From Streptomyces macrolidinus (GTDB taxonomy: Bacteria; Actinomycetota; Actinomycetes; Streptomycetales; Streptomycetaceae), in contig NZ_JAMWMR010000011.1 in assembly GCF_023887685.1 (NCBI RefSeq), forward strand, positions 1 through 64,000: a stretch of 64,000 nt of DNA. The letters run 5' to 3'. Within the stretch, counting starts at the first letter, position 1, and each line of letters opens with the position of its first letter. A program made the position numbers and the translations under genes. Under the pieces are notes generated by a model that saw nothing but the letters and a program-made list of their open reading frames with translations, ran no database searches and was not told the origin of the DNA. Positions 33,578 to 42,618 of the stretch are shown piece after piece.

Positions 33578-35047
33578 TCAGGACCCCTGCTCGGTCCACC
33601 ACTCCTTGAGCGCCGCCACTGCCGCGTCGCGCCCCATCGGGCCATGCTCCAAGCGGAGTTCCAGCAGGAACTTGTAGGCCTGGCCGACGACCGGACCGGG
33701 GCGGATGCCGAGGATCTCCATGATCTCGTTGCCGTCCAGGTCGGGGCGGATCGCGTCCAGTTCCTCCTGCTCCTTCAGATGGGCGATGCGCTTCTCCAGA
33801 CCGTCGTACGCACGGGAGAGCGCCGCCGCCTTGCGCTTGTTGCGGGTCGTGCAGTCGGAGCGGGTCAGCTTGTGGAGACGTTCGAGAAGCGGGCCCGCGT
33901 CACGGACATAACGGCGTACCGCGGAGTCCGTCCACTCGCCCGTGCCATAGCCGTGGAAGCGCAGATGCAGCTCGACCAGGCGTGAGACATCCTTCACCAG
34001 GTCATTGGGGTACTTCAGCGCCGTCATACGCTTCTTGGTCATCTTGGCGCCCACCACCTCGTGATGGTGGAAGGAGACCCGGCCGTCCTTCTCGAAGCGG
34101 CGCGTCCTCGGCTTGCCGATGTCGTGCAGCAGCGCGGACAGCCGCAGCGCCAGGTCGGGGCCGCTCTCCTCCAGCGCCATCGCCTGCTCCAGCACGATCA
34201 GCGTGTGGTCGTAGACGTCCTTGTGCCGGTGGTGCTCGTCACGCTCCAGTCGCAGCGAGGGAAGCTCCGGCAGGACATGGTCGGCGAGTCCGGTCTCGAC
34301 CAGCAGCGTCAGCCCCTTGCGGGGATGCGCGGACAGGATCAGCTTGTTCAGCTCGTCCCGCACCCGCTCGGCGGACACGATCTCCAGACGGCCGTTCATC
34401 TCCTTCATGGCCGTCACGACCTCGGGAGCGACCTCGAAGTCCAACTGAGCCGCGAAGCGTGCGGCGCGCATCATCCGCAGCGGGTCGTCCGAGAACGACT
34501 CTTCGGGGGTGCCCGGGGTGCGCAGCACCCGGGCCGCGAGGTCGCCGAGCCCGCCGTGCGGGTCGATGAACTCCTTCTCGGGCAGCGCGACAGCCATCGC
34601 GTTGACCGTGAAGTCGCGGCGGACCAGGTCCTCCTCGATGGAGTCGCCGTACGACACCTCGGGCTTGCGGGACGTGCGGTCGTACGCCTCCGACCGGTAG
34701 GTCGTCACCTCGATCTGGAAGCGCTGAACGGCGTCGCCGACGCGGGCGTCCTTCTGGGCGCCGACGGTGCCGAAGGCGATCCCGACCTCCCAGATGGCGT
34801 CCGCCCACGGGCGCATGATCTTCAGGACGTCCTCGGGACGGGCATCGGTCGTGAAGTCCAGGTCATTGCCGAGCCGGCCGAGGAGAGCGTCCCGCACCGA
34901 GCCACCGACCAGGGCGAGCGAGAAGCCCGCGCTCTGGAAACGGCGGGCGAGGTCGTCGGCGACAGGGGAGACCCGCAGCAGTTCCGTCACCGCGCGGTGC
35001 TGCACCTGACTCAGGGCACTGGGATTGTCTTCATTGGCGTTCGGCAC
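33578..35047 (-). CDS. pcnA: CCA tRNA nucleotidyltransferase
   Basis: A 489-residue class II nucleotidyltransferase that builds or repairs the tRNA 3' CCA end. The palm has LVGGSVRDALLGRLGNDLDFTTDA (metal-binding DxD), RRDFTVNAMA follows, and an HD domain is seen (RLSALLHDIGKPRTRRF, FHHHEVVGA). GTG 35047 was chosen: it gives the standard N-terminus, and TACCCT about 8 bp upstream with no Shine-Dalgarno sequence suggests a leaderless mRNA. It is divergent from the DUF6049 gene, as pcnA is in mycobacteria (Rv3907c). Confidence 0.93.
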   Translation of the reverse strand: MPNANEDNPSALSQVQHRAVTELLRVSPVADDLARRFQSAGFSLALVGGSVRDALLGRLGNDLDFTTDARPEDVLKIMRPWADAIWEVGIAFGTVGAQKDARVGDAVQRFQIEVTTYRSEAYDRTSRKPEVSYGDSIEEDLVRRDFTVNAMAVALPEKEFIDPHGGLGDLAARVLRTPGTPEESFSDDPLRMMRAARFAAQLDFEVAPEVVTAMKEMNGRLEIVSAERVRDELNKLILSAHPRKGLTLLVETGLADHVLPELPSLRLERDEHHRHKDVYDHTLIVLEQAMALEESGPDLALRLSALLHDIGKPRTRRFEKDGRVSFHHHEVVGAKMTKKRMTALKYPNDLVKDVSRLVELHLRFHGYGTGEWTDSAVRRYVRDAGPLLERLHKLTRSDCTTRNKRKAAALSRAYDGLEKRIAHLKEQEELDAIRPDLDGNEIMEILGIRPGPVVGQAYKFLLELRLEHGPMGRDAAVAALKEWWTEQGS

Positions 35048-35323
35048 AACAGAAAAGGGTACGTGGCCCCGGCGGTCATGGGCGCCTGCATCAACCCTGC
35101 GGAAGCGTTCCGTACGCGTCCCTGTGCATGCCGTATCCGTGGTTCTCTTGATGCGGCTCGGTGCCGGACATACGTGATACGGCTTGTTACGGGAAATAGC
35201 GGACGGCCGGGGGCTTCGTTTCGATCTTGTGGGGCGGACCACGGCACTGCGCCTGCGCGCACATCGTTACGATGCGGGGACGCACATTCCGACGACCACT
35301 GACGACGAGGGACGGGCGAGCGC

Positions 35324-37747
35324 GTGGCCGAGGCGGCAGACTTCCAGGGGATGAGTCCCTCACCTGCCCGCCGGTGGCTCCGGCGCACCAGAGCACTGCT
35401 CGTGGGCGCGCCCCTGCTGGCCGGTCTCGTACAGCTACCCACCGGTGCGGTGGCCCATGCCGCCGAGCAGAGCGCGGTGACGGAGGTCGGCGGTTCTCGT
35501 ACGGTCGCGGTCTCTCTCAACTCGCTCAGCCCCAGCCTGCCGACCGAAGGCGACACCCTCACCCTCTCGGGAACGGTCACCAACAAGAGCAAGCAGGCGG
35601 TCACGGACGCCCATGTGGGGCTGCGCATGGGCCAGCGCCTGACCAGTCGCACCTCCATCGACGACGCCACCCGGCGCACCGGATATCTGGCGGGTGTCGA
35701 CGGCCCCGAGGTCGGCGGCAAGTACGTCGCCGACGTCGCCCGGCTCGCCCCGGGCGCCAAGCAGGACTTCAGCATCTCGGTGCCCGTCAAGGAACTGGAC
35801 CTGGGCTCCACCGGGGTCTACGAGCTGGGCGTCTCGCTCTCCGGCCAGACGGTCGCACAGCCCTACGAGCAGGTGCTCGGTATCCAGCGGACGTTCCTGC
35901 CCTGGCAGTCCGGCAACGCCGACACCAAGACGAAGACGACGTACCTCTGGCCGCTGATCTCCTCGGTCCACCTGGCTTCGGAGACCCTTCCCAACCAAGA
36001 GCAGACGCCCGTCTTCCAGAACGACGACCTCGCCAAGGAGATCGCTCCCGGCGGCCGTCTCTCCCAGCTTCTGTCGCTGGGCAAGGACCTCGACGTCACC
36101 TGGGTCGTCGACCCCGACCTGCTCGCCTCCGTCGACGCGATGACGGACAGCTACAGCATCAAGGGAGAGGGCGACTCCGTCACGGCGGGCAAGCACCAGG
36201 CCGTCGCCAAGCAGTGGCTCGCCGACCTCGAGAAGACGGTCCAGCACAAGGAGGTCGTCGCCCTCCCCTTCGCCGACCCCGACCTGGCCTCGCTCGCCCA
36301 CAACGGCAAGAACGTCACGGGCTCCCTCAGCCACCTCAAGGACGCCACGAACGTCGCCGCGAGCACCGTGGAGACCATCCTCCATGTGAAACCGGACACG
36401 GACTTCGCCTGGCCCGTGGACGGCGCCGTCGACCCCTCGATCATCAAGGTCGCCACGTCCGCGGGTGCCGACAAGGTGATCGCCCGCAGCGACAGCCTCA
36501 AGGAGACGGGCGGCCTGTTCTACACGCCCACCGCGGCGCGCCCCATCGGCGGTGGCACCACCGCGGTGGTCGCTGACGCCCGGCTCTCGACCGCGTTCCA
36601 GGGCGACATGGACGCGGCCGGTGACTCCACGCTCGCCGTGCAGAAGTTCCTGGCCCAGAGCCTGATGATCAGCCTGGAGGAACCGCAGAAGCAGCGCAGC
36701 ATCGTGATCGCGCCGCAGCGGATGCCATCCGCCGGGCAGGCCCGGTCGATGGCCGACGCGCTCACCGCGCTCCAGAGCAGCGGTTGGTCACAGCCGGACG
36801 AGCTGTCCGCGGCCGTCGACGCCAGGCCGGACCCGAATGCCACGACGAAGGTGCCCGCGTCCGGTTACCCCTCCTCGCTCCGCAAGGCGCAGTTGCCGCA
36901 GTCCGCGTTCCAGCAGATCGAGGACACGCAGGGCAAGCTCGACAACTTCAAGGTGATCCTCACCGACCCCGCGCGGGTCGTCACCCCCTTCGGGCGGGCC
37001 ATAGACCGCGCCATGTCCACGTCCTGGCGGGGGCACGCCACCGAGGCGTCCACCTTCCGCCAAGGTGTGGAGTCCTACCTCGATGTACTGGCCGACCAAG
37101 TCCGGCTGATCGAGAAGTCGGAGACCAAGCTCTCGGGCCGCAGTGCCACGATTCCCGTGACGGTGCAGAACAACCTCATGCAGGGGGTCGACCACCTGGT
37201 CCTGCGGCTCACCTCGAAGCAGCCGACCCGGCTGAAGATCGGTGACGGGCCGTACCTGGAGCAGCCCATCACCATCTCGGGCGGGCACAGCCAGTCGGTG
37301 AAGTTCCCCACAGCGGCCAACGCCAACGGCCGGGCCGCCGTGGTCGCCCAGCTCTACACGGAGGACGGCCAGGCCTACGGCCCCGCCGTCACCTTCGATG
37401 TGAACGTCACCGAGATCACGCCGACGGTGATGCTCGTCATCGCCGGTGGTGTCCTGTTGCTGGTGCTCGCCGGATTCCGCATGTACACCCAGCGCAAGCG
37501 CATCGCCGCACGGCAGGCCGAGGAGCAGTCCAAGAGCCCGGACTCCGCCACGGACGACGGGGGACCGAGCGAGGCCGGGGACGGTGCGGTGGGCACTGAC
37601 GACACCTCAGGATCCACGGCGTCACCCGAGAAGGAATCGGCCGCGCGGGCCGGGGAAGACGACCCGGAGCACCAGGGTGACCCGGCCCCGGACACCGCTC
37701 CGGGAAGCTCCGACCCGTCCGGCACGGGTGAGAAGGTGGAGCGTTGA
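35324..37747 (+). CDS. DUF6049-family secreted/membrane protein
   Basis: An 807-residue protein with a signal peptide (RRTRALLVGAPLLAGLVQL, Ala-rich cleavage region), a large external region with Ig-like start and end parts, one C-terminal membrane helix (about residues 704-724, VMLVIAGGVLLLVLAGF) and an acidic cytoplasmic tail. It is the homologue of mycobacterial Rv3909, always next to murJ, and is presumed to act in wall assembly. GTG 35324 follows GAGGGACGGG; ATG 35351 is possible. It is first in a run of same-strand genes through trxA. Confidence 0.82.
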   Translation: MAEAADFQGMSPSPARRWLRRTRALLVGAPLLAGLVQLPTGAVAHAAEQSAVTEVGGSRTVAVSLNSLSPSLPTEGDTLTLSGTVTNKSKQAVTDAHVGLRMGQRLTSRTSIDDATRRTGYLAGVDGPEVGGKYVADVARLAPGAKQDFSISVPVKELDLGSTGVYELGVSLSGQTVAQPYEQVLGIQRTFLPWQSGNADTKTKTTYLWPLISSVHLASETLPNQEQTPVFQNDDLAKEIAPGGRLSQLLSLGKDLDVTWVVDPDLLASVDAMTDSYSIKGEGDSVTAGKHQAVAKQWLADLEKTVQHKEVVALPFADPDLASLAHNGKNVTGSLSHLKDATNVAASTVETILHVKPDTDFAWPVDGAVDPSIIKVATSAGADKVIARSDSLKETGGLFYTPTAARPIGGGTTAVVADARLSTAFQGDMDAAGDSTLAVQKFLAQSLMISLEEPQKQRSIVIAPQRMPSAGQARSMADALTALQSSGWSQPDELSAAVDARPDPNATTKVPASGYPSSLRKAQLPQSAFQQIEDTQGKLDNFKVILTDPARVVTPFGRAIDRAMSTSWRGHATEASTFRQGVESYLDVLADQVRLIEKSETKLSGRSATIPVTVQNNLMQGVDHLVLRLTSKQPTRLKIGDGPYLEQPITISGGHSQSVKFPTAANANGRAAVVAQLYTEDGQAYGPAVTFDVNVTEITPTVMLVIAGGVLLLVLAGFRMYTQRKRIAARQAEEQSKSPDSATDDGGPSEAGDGAVGTDDTSGSTASPEKESAARAGEDDPEHQGDPAPDTAPGSSDPSGTGEKVER

Positions 37748-37792
37748 GCGATGTCGTGGCCGGTGGGCCAGGGACGATGAGGTGGGGTAACC

Positions 37793-40063
37793 ATGAACGC
37801 GCCGTACGACGGTGACCGCGGGCAGGGCGCCGCGGGCAGCTCGGGCCACCCCGAGGGTCCGCCGCCGCACGGCTCCGGTCAGGTGCCGTGGCCGCCTCCG
37901 GCAGACGCGTATGTCCGGGACGCCTACGGCCAGGACCCCTACCGGGCGCAGGACCTGTCCGCGCAGGATCCGGTGACCGAGGCGCTCTACGACCACGCCG
38001 CGCCCCCTCCGCCGCCTGCGGGCGCGTACCAGCCGCAGCAGCCGTCGCACGGACAGCCGACGCCGCAGTACGACGCCCACGACCCGCGCGTATGGACCCA
38101 GCCGCCGACGTCTGCCGGTCCCGCGCAGCATCTGCCGTACGGGGAGGCTCCCCGTACGACGCAGTTCGGGGGCGTCAACGGCCTGGCCGCCCAAGCCGGT
38201 GAGGAGAGCCCCGAACCGGACGCCTTCGCTCATCTCTTCCGGGACCAGCAGCAGAGCGGCGGGCAGCCCTACGCCATGCAGCCGCCGACCGCACCCGGCT
38301 CGGGCCCCGCACCGGGGCCTTACCCCGGCCCCGCCTACGCCCCCGCACCCGCGTCGGCCGCGCCGTACACCCCCATGCCTCCCTCAACGGCGGAAGCCGC
38401 ACCGGCAGCCGCGCCCGCGGAGGCGAAGAAGGGCGGGCGGGCCTCGGGCCTGCTGAAGTCCAGCGCGGTGATGGCGGCGGGCACGATGGTCTCCCGCCTC
38501 ACCGGCTTCGTCCGTTCCGCGATGGTCGTCGCCGCACTGGGCATCGGCCTGCTCGGCGACACCTTCCAGGTCGCCTACACGCTGCCGACGATGATCTATG
38601 TCCTGACCGTGGGCGGCGGCCTCAACTCCGTCTTCGTACCCCAGCTCGTGCGAGCCATGAAGGAGGACGAGGACGGCGGCGAGGCGTACGCGAACCGGCT
38701 ACTGACCCTGGTCATGGTCGCGCTGGGTGCCCTCACCGCTCTCGCGATCCTCGCGGCACCGCTGCTGGTCCGTCTGATGTCCCCGTCCGTGGCCGGCGAT
38801 CCGGCGGCCAACGAGGTCGGCGTCACCTTCGTCCGCTACTTCGTCCCTTCGATCTTCTTCATGGGCGTCCATGTGGTGATGGGGCAGATCCTCAACGCGC
38901 GCGGCAGGTTCGGCGCGATGATGTGGACGCCGGTCCTGAACAACATCGTCATCATCGTGACGCTCGGCGCGTTCATCTGGGTGTACGGCACCGCGGCCGA
39001 CTCCGGTATGAAGGTGTCGACCATTCCGGCCGAAGGCCAGCGGCTCCTCGGTGTCGGCATCCTGCTGGGTCTGGTCGTCCAGGCCCTCGCGATGTTCCCC
39101 TACCTGCGCGAGAGCGGATTCCGTCTTCGCCTGCGCTTCGACTGGCGGGGGCACGGGCTCGGAAAGGCCGCGGCCCTCGCCAAGTGGACGCTTCTCTTCG
39201 TCCTCGCCAACCAGGCCGGCCTGATCGTGGTCAGCCAGCTCTCCACCTCGGCCGGCAAGCACTCGCCCGTCGACGGCACCGGCTACGCCGCCTACGCCAA
39301 CGCCCAGTTGATCTGGGGCCTGCCGCAGGCCATCATCACCGTCTCGCTGATGGCCGCCCTGCTGCCGCGGCTCTCCCGCTCGGCCGCCGAGAACGACCAC
39401 GGTGCGATCCGTGACGACGTCTCCCAGGGCCTGCGCACCACGGCGGTCGCCATCGTGCCGGTCGCCTTCGGCTTCCTCTCGCTCGGCATCCCGATGTGCA
39501 CGCTGATGTTCGGCTCCTCGGGCACCAGCGAGGCCACCAACATGGGGTACATGCTGATGGCCTTCGGCCTCGGCCTGATCCCGTACTCCGTGCAGTACGT
39601 CGTCCTGCGCGCCTTCTACGCCTACGAAGACACCCGGACGCCCTTCTACAACACCGTCATCGTGGCCGGGGTCAACGCGGGCGCCTCGGCTCTGTGCTAC
39701 TTCCTGCTCCCGGCCCGCTGGGCCGTGGTCGGCATGGCCGCCGCCTACGGTCTTGCCTATGCCACCGGCGTGGGCGTCGCCTGGAGCCGTCTGCGCAAGC
39801 GGATCGGCGGCGACCTCGACGGCTCCCGCGTCCTGCGGACGTACGCGCGCCTGTGCATCGCCTCGGTGCCGGCCGCGCTGCTGAGCGGCGCGGCCTGCTA
39901 CGGAATCGGGCACACGCTGGGCCAGGGCGTCGGCGGCTCGTTCGCCGCCCTGGTCGGCGGTGGCGTTCTTCTCCTCGGGACCTTCTACGTCGCCGCACGG
40001 AAGATGCGCATCGAGGAACTCAACTCGATGGTCGGCATGGTCCGCGGGCGTCTGGGGCGCTGA
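37793..40063 (+). CDS. murJ: Lipid II flippase MurJ
   Basis: A 756-residue MurJ/MviN. About 215 N-terminal residues are Pro/Gln/Tyr-rich, low complexity and cytoplasmic, then about 14 membrane helices begin at GLLKSSAVMAAGTMVSRLTGFVRSAMV. It moves lipid II across the membrane for peptidoglycan synthesis. In mycobacteria the same protein carries a C-terminal pseudokinase and external domain; here the protein stops after the membrane part and the pseudokinase is the next gene. It starts 45 bp after the DUF6049 stop. Confidence 0.93.
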   Translation: MNAPYDGDRGQGAAGSSGHPEGPPPHGSGQVPWPPPADAYVRDAYGQDPYRAQDLSAQDPVTEALYDHAAPPPPPAGAYQPQQPSHGQPTPQYDAHDPRVWTQPPTSAGPAQHLPYGEAPRTTQFGGVNGLAAQAGEESPEPDAFAHLFRDQQQSGGQPYAMQPPTAPGSGPAPGPYPGPAYAPAPASAAPYTPMPPSTAEAAPAAAPAEAKKGGRASGLLKSSAVMAAGTMVSRLTGFVRSAMVVAALGIGLLGDTFQVAYTLPTMIYVLTVGGGLNSVFVPQLVRAMKEDEDGGEAYANRLLTLVMVALGALTALAILAAPLLVRLMSPSVAGDPAANEVGVTFVRYFVPSIFFMGVHVVMGQILNARGRFGAMMWTPVLNNIVIIVTLGAFIWVYGTAADSGMKVSTIPAEGQRLLGVGILLGLVVQALAMFPYLRESGFRLRLRFDWRGHGLGKAAALAKWTLLFVLANQAGLIVVSQLSTSAGKHSPVDGTGYAAYANAQLIWGLPQAIITVSLMAALLPRLSRSAAENDHGAIRDDVSQGLRTTAVAIVPVAFGFLSLGIPMCTLMFGSSGTSEATNMGYMLMAFGLGLIPYSVQYVVLRAFYAYEDTRTPFYNTVIVAGVNAGASALCYFLLPARWAVVGMAAAYGLAYATGVGVAWSRLRKRIGGDLDGSRVLRTYARLCIASVPAALLSGAACYGIGHTLGQGVGGSFAALVGGGVLLLGTFYVAARKMRIEELNSMVGMVRGRLGR

Positions 40064-40181
40064 GGCGGGGGTAGGCGCACAACCATCGTCCGCCGCTGTG
40101 TGTCGTGCATAGCGACGGACTGTGGGCACAATTGGTTTCTGCGTCGGAGAGCGCGCAACGGATGGGGAGGCAGGAACGACG

Positions 40182-41879
40182 GTGGCGGAACGGAGCACGG
40201 CTGCCGTCGACGTGGCAGACACCAGCGGCGATGAGTCGCTGACCGCCAAGGCGGACCAGTCCACGTCCGACGGGGTGGCCCAGGAACGGGACACGGACGC
40301 CGACGAGGCGCGCGGGAACGGCGGGCCCGAGCGGCCCGGGGAGGCCTCACCACCCGAATTGCACAGCGGCCACAAGCTCGCCAGGCGCTACCGCCTCGAG
40401 GAGTGCGTCACCCGTCTGGACGGATTCAGCAGTTGGCGTGCGGTGGACGAGAAGCTCCGCCGCGCCGTCGGGGTGCACATCCTGCCCGCGAGCCATGCGC
40501 GGGCCCGCTCCGTACTGGCCGCCGCCCGTGCCTCCGCGCTGCTCGGGGACCCCCGCTTCGTGCAGGTCCTGGACGCCGTCGAAGAGGACGACCTCGTCTA
40601 CGTCGTCCACGAGTGGCTGCCCGACGCCACCGAGCTGACCGCGCTGCTCGCTGCCGGTCCCCTGGAGGCCCACGACGCCTACCAGATGGTCACCCAGGTC
40701 TCCCAGGCGATGGCCGCCGCCCACCGCGAGGGCCTCTCCCATCTGCGACTGAACCCGGGTACCGTCCTGCGCGCCTCCACCGGTCAGTGGCGCATCCGCG
40801 GCCTCGCCGTGAACGCCGCGCTGCGCGGCATCAGCTCCGACACCCCGCAGCGCACCGACACGGAAGCCATCGGCGCGCTTCTGTACGCCGCTCTCACCCA
40901 GCGCTGGCCGTACGAGGACGACGCCTACGGCCTGTCCGGGCTCCCCAAGGGCGTGGGCCTGATCGCGCCCGACCAGGTGCGCGCGGGCATCCACCGCGGC
41001 CTGTCCGAGCTGGCCATGCGCGCTCTTGCCAACGACGGTGCCACCGCCTCCCGCCATGAGTCCCCGTGCACCACGCCCGAGGAGCTGGTGAAGGCGATCG
41101 GTGAGATGCCCCGCATCCGCCCGCCGGAGCCCACGTTCACAGCGCCGCCCGAGTACCAGCGCACGACGTACCAGCAGGGCACCTACGGCCGGCCCGCGCC
41201 CCCGCTCGGCGTCACACAGCCGGTACCGACCCCGCCGCCGCCTCTTCAGAGCCGCACCGGCAAGGCCCTCAAGTGGGCCGTCTCGGCGCTGCTCATCGCC
41301 GCGCTGGGCCTCGGTAGCTGGCAGCTCGCGGAAGCGCTCATGGAGCAGGGCAAGAAGTCGGACACGAACCAGACGCAGCCGCAGGACGACGACGGCAAGT
41401 CGGGGGACGAGAAGAAGAAGGTCGCCCCGCTGAAGATCCAGGGCGCGCAGGAGTACGTCGCGAAGGGCGAGGCCCAGCACCCCAACGACGTCGGCAAGAC
41501 CTACGACGGCAACGCCTCGACGTACTGGAAGACCAACACCTTCCTGGACGGTCCGACCCTCGCGCCGTACAAGCCGGGCGTCGGGATCGTCTACGACCTC
41601 GGATCGGCGCAGGAACTGGATTCGGCGACCATCGGACTCCGGTACGGAGGCAATCACACGACGGTCGACCTGTACGCCGCCGAATCACCGACGTCGTCGA
41701 AGAAGATCGGCAGCGTCACGACGAGCGGAACCACCGCCACGGTGAAGCTGACCAAGCCGGTGAAGACTCAGCACGTCCTCGTATGGCTCACCGCCGTGCC
41801 GTACTCCGGCGAGGACCCGAGCGCTTACTCCAAGAGCGGCTACAAGCAGGCCATCACCGAAGTGAAGTTCTTGGGCTGA
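40182..41879 (+). CDS. Pseudokinase with external discoidin-like domain
   Basis: A 565-residue protein: acidic N-terminus, kinase-like domain (about 68-310), one membrane helix (about 363-385) and an external beta domain of about 160 residues like F5/8-type carbohydrate-binding domains. The kinase is dead by sequence: the glycine loop is CVTRLDGFSSW, the VAIK lysine is missing (AVGVHIL), HRD is replaced by SHLRLNPGTVL and DFG by IRGLAVN. It corresponds to the C-terminal half of mycobacterial MviN, where the phosphorylated pseudokinase binds FhaA to restrain peptidoglycan synthesis. GTG 40182 follows GGGGAGG. Confidence 0.85.
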   Translation: MAERSTAAVDVADTSGDESLTAKADQSTSDGVAQERDTDADEARGNGGPERPGEASPPELHSGHKLARRYRLEECVTRLDGFSSWRAVDEKLRRAVGVHILPASHARARSVLAAARASALLGDPRFVQVLDAVEEDDLVYVVHEWLPDATELTALLAAGPLEAHDAYQMVTQVSQAMAAAHREGLSHLRLNPGTVLRASTGQWRIRGLAVNAALRGISSDTPQRTDTEAIGALLYAALTQRWPYEDDAYGLSGLPKGVGLIAPDQVRAGIHRGLSELAMRALANDGATASRHESPCTTPEELVKAIGEMPRIRPPEPTFTAPPEYQRTTYQQGTYGRPAPPLGVTQPVPTPPPPLQSRTGKALKWAVSALLIAALGLGSWQLAEALMEQGKKSDTNQTQPQDDDGKSGDEKKKVAPLKIQGAQEYVAKGEAQHPNDVGKTYDGNASTYWKTNTFLDGPTLAPYKPGVGIVYDLGSAQELDSATIGLRYGGNHTTVDLYAAESPTSSKKIGSVTTSGTTATVKLTKPVKTQHVLVWLTAVPYSGEDPSAYSKSGYKQAITEVKFLG

Positions 41880-41904
41880 CGTCTCACCGAAGGGGAGGGG
41901 GCTG

Positions 41905-42618
41905 ATGGCGGACGGCACCGGATACGTCGACGTGAGCGACCCCGATCTGCTCGCCCGCCATGTCGAAGGCGACCCCGACGCCTTCGGTGAGCTCGTGCGC
42001 CGGCATCGCGACCGGCTCTGGGCGGTGGCGCTGCGGACGCTGGGGGACCGCGAGGAAGCCGCCGACGCCGTCCAGGACGCCCTGGTCTCCGCCTACCGGG
42101 CCGCCCACACCTTTCGCGGACGGTCGGCCGTCACCACCTGGCTCCACCGGATCACGGTGAACGCCTGCCTGGACCGCGCCCGCAAGGCGGCATCCAGAAG
42201 GACCTCGCCGGTCGACGACGCGGAACGGCTGGAGCAGCTCATGGAGCCGCACGAGGCGGCGTCCGCACCGGCCGAGCGCAATGATCTGCACCGCGAGTTA
42301 CTCAAAGCCCTGGGCACCCTTCCCCCCGACCAGCGGGCCGCCCTTGTCCTCGTGGACATGCAGGGCTACCCGGTGGCGGAAGCCGCCCGCATCCTCGACG
42401 TTCCGACCGGAACGGTGAAGAGTCGTTGCGCTCGAGGCAGAGCCAGGCTGCTGCCGCTGCTCACGCATCTACGGACAGCGGACGGCGGCGAGGAAGCCGG
42501 GACATCGGACGTCGGGCGGAACCGGGTGCACGGGGCATCCGTCCCACCCCCGGCGGGACCACGTGACGCGGGAGCGAGCGATTCAGCGGCTGCGAAGGGC
42601 GGAGGTGAGCGAGCGTGA
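41905..42618 (+). CDS. sigM: ECF sigma factor SigM, with a TTA codon
   Basis: A 237-residue ECF sigma factor. Region 2 spans about residues 22-92 (DAFGELVRRHRDRLWAVALRTL, DAVQDALVSAYR, TWLHRITVNACLDRAR) and region 4 about 130-185 (LPPDQRAALVLVDMQGYPVAEAARILDVPTGTVKSRCARGRARL). The last 45 residues are a Gly/Ala-rich tail. Leu132 is coded by TTA (42298-42300), the bldA codon. The stop overlaps the start of the putative anti-sigma gene by 4 bp (GTGA). The order murJ-sigM-anti-sigma-trxB-trxA matches mycobacterial sigM, supporting the name. Confidence 0.88.
   Translation: MADGTGYVDVSDPDLLARHVEGDPDAFGELVRRHRDRLWAVALRTLGDREEAADAVQDALVSAYRAAHTFRGRSAVTTWLHRITVNACLDRARKAASRRTSPVDDAERLEQLMEPHEAASAPAERNDLHRELLKALGTLPPDQRAALVLVDMQGYPVAEAARILDVPTGTVKSRCARGRARLLPLLTHLRTADGGEEAGTSDVGRNRVHGASVPPPAGPRDAGASDSAAAKGGGERA

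Noticed and set aside
36381-36394. Possible parS in the DUF6049 gene (ATGTGAAAC half)
   Set aside because: Only one half resembles parS; the left arm does not match.
38699-40375. A 558-codon minus-strand frame opposite murJ
   Set aside because: It is antisense to MurJ with repetitive Asp/Gly/Val content and no start signal.
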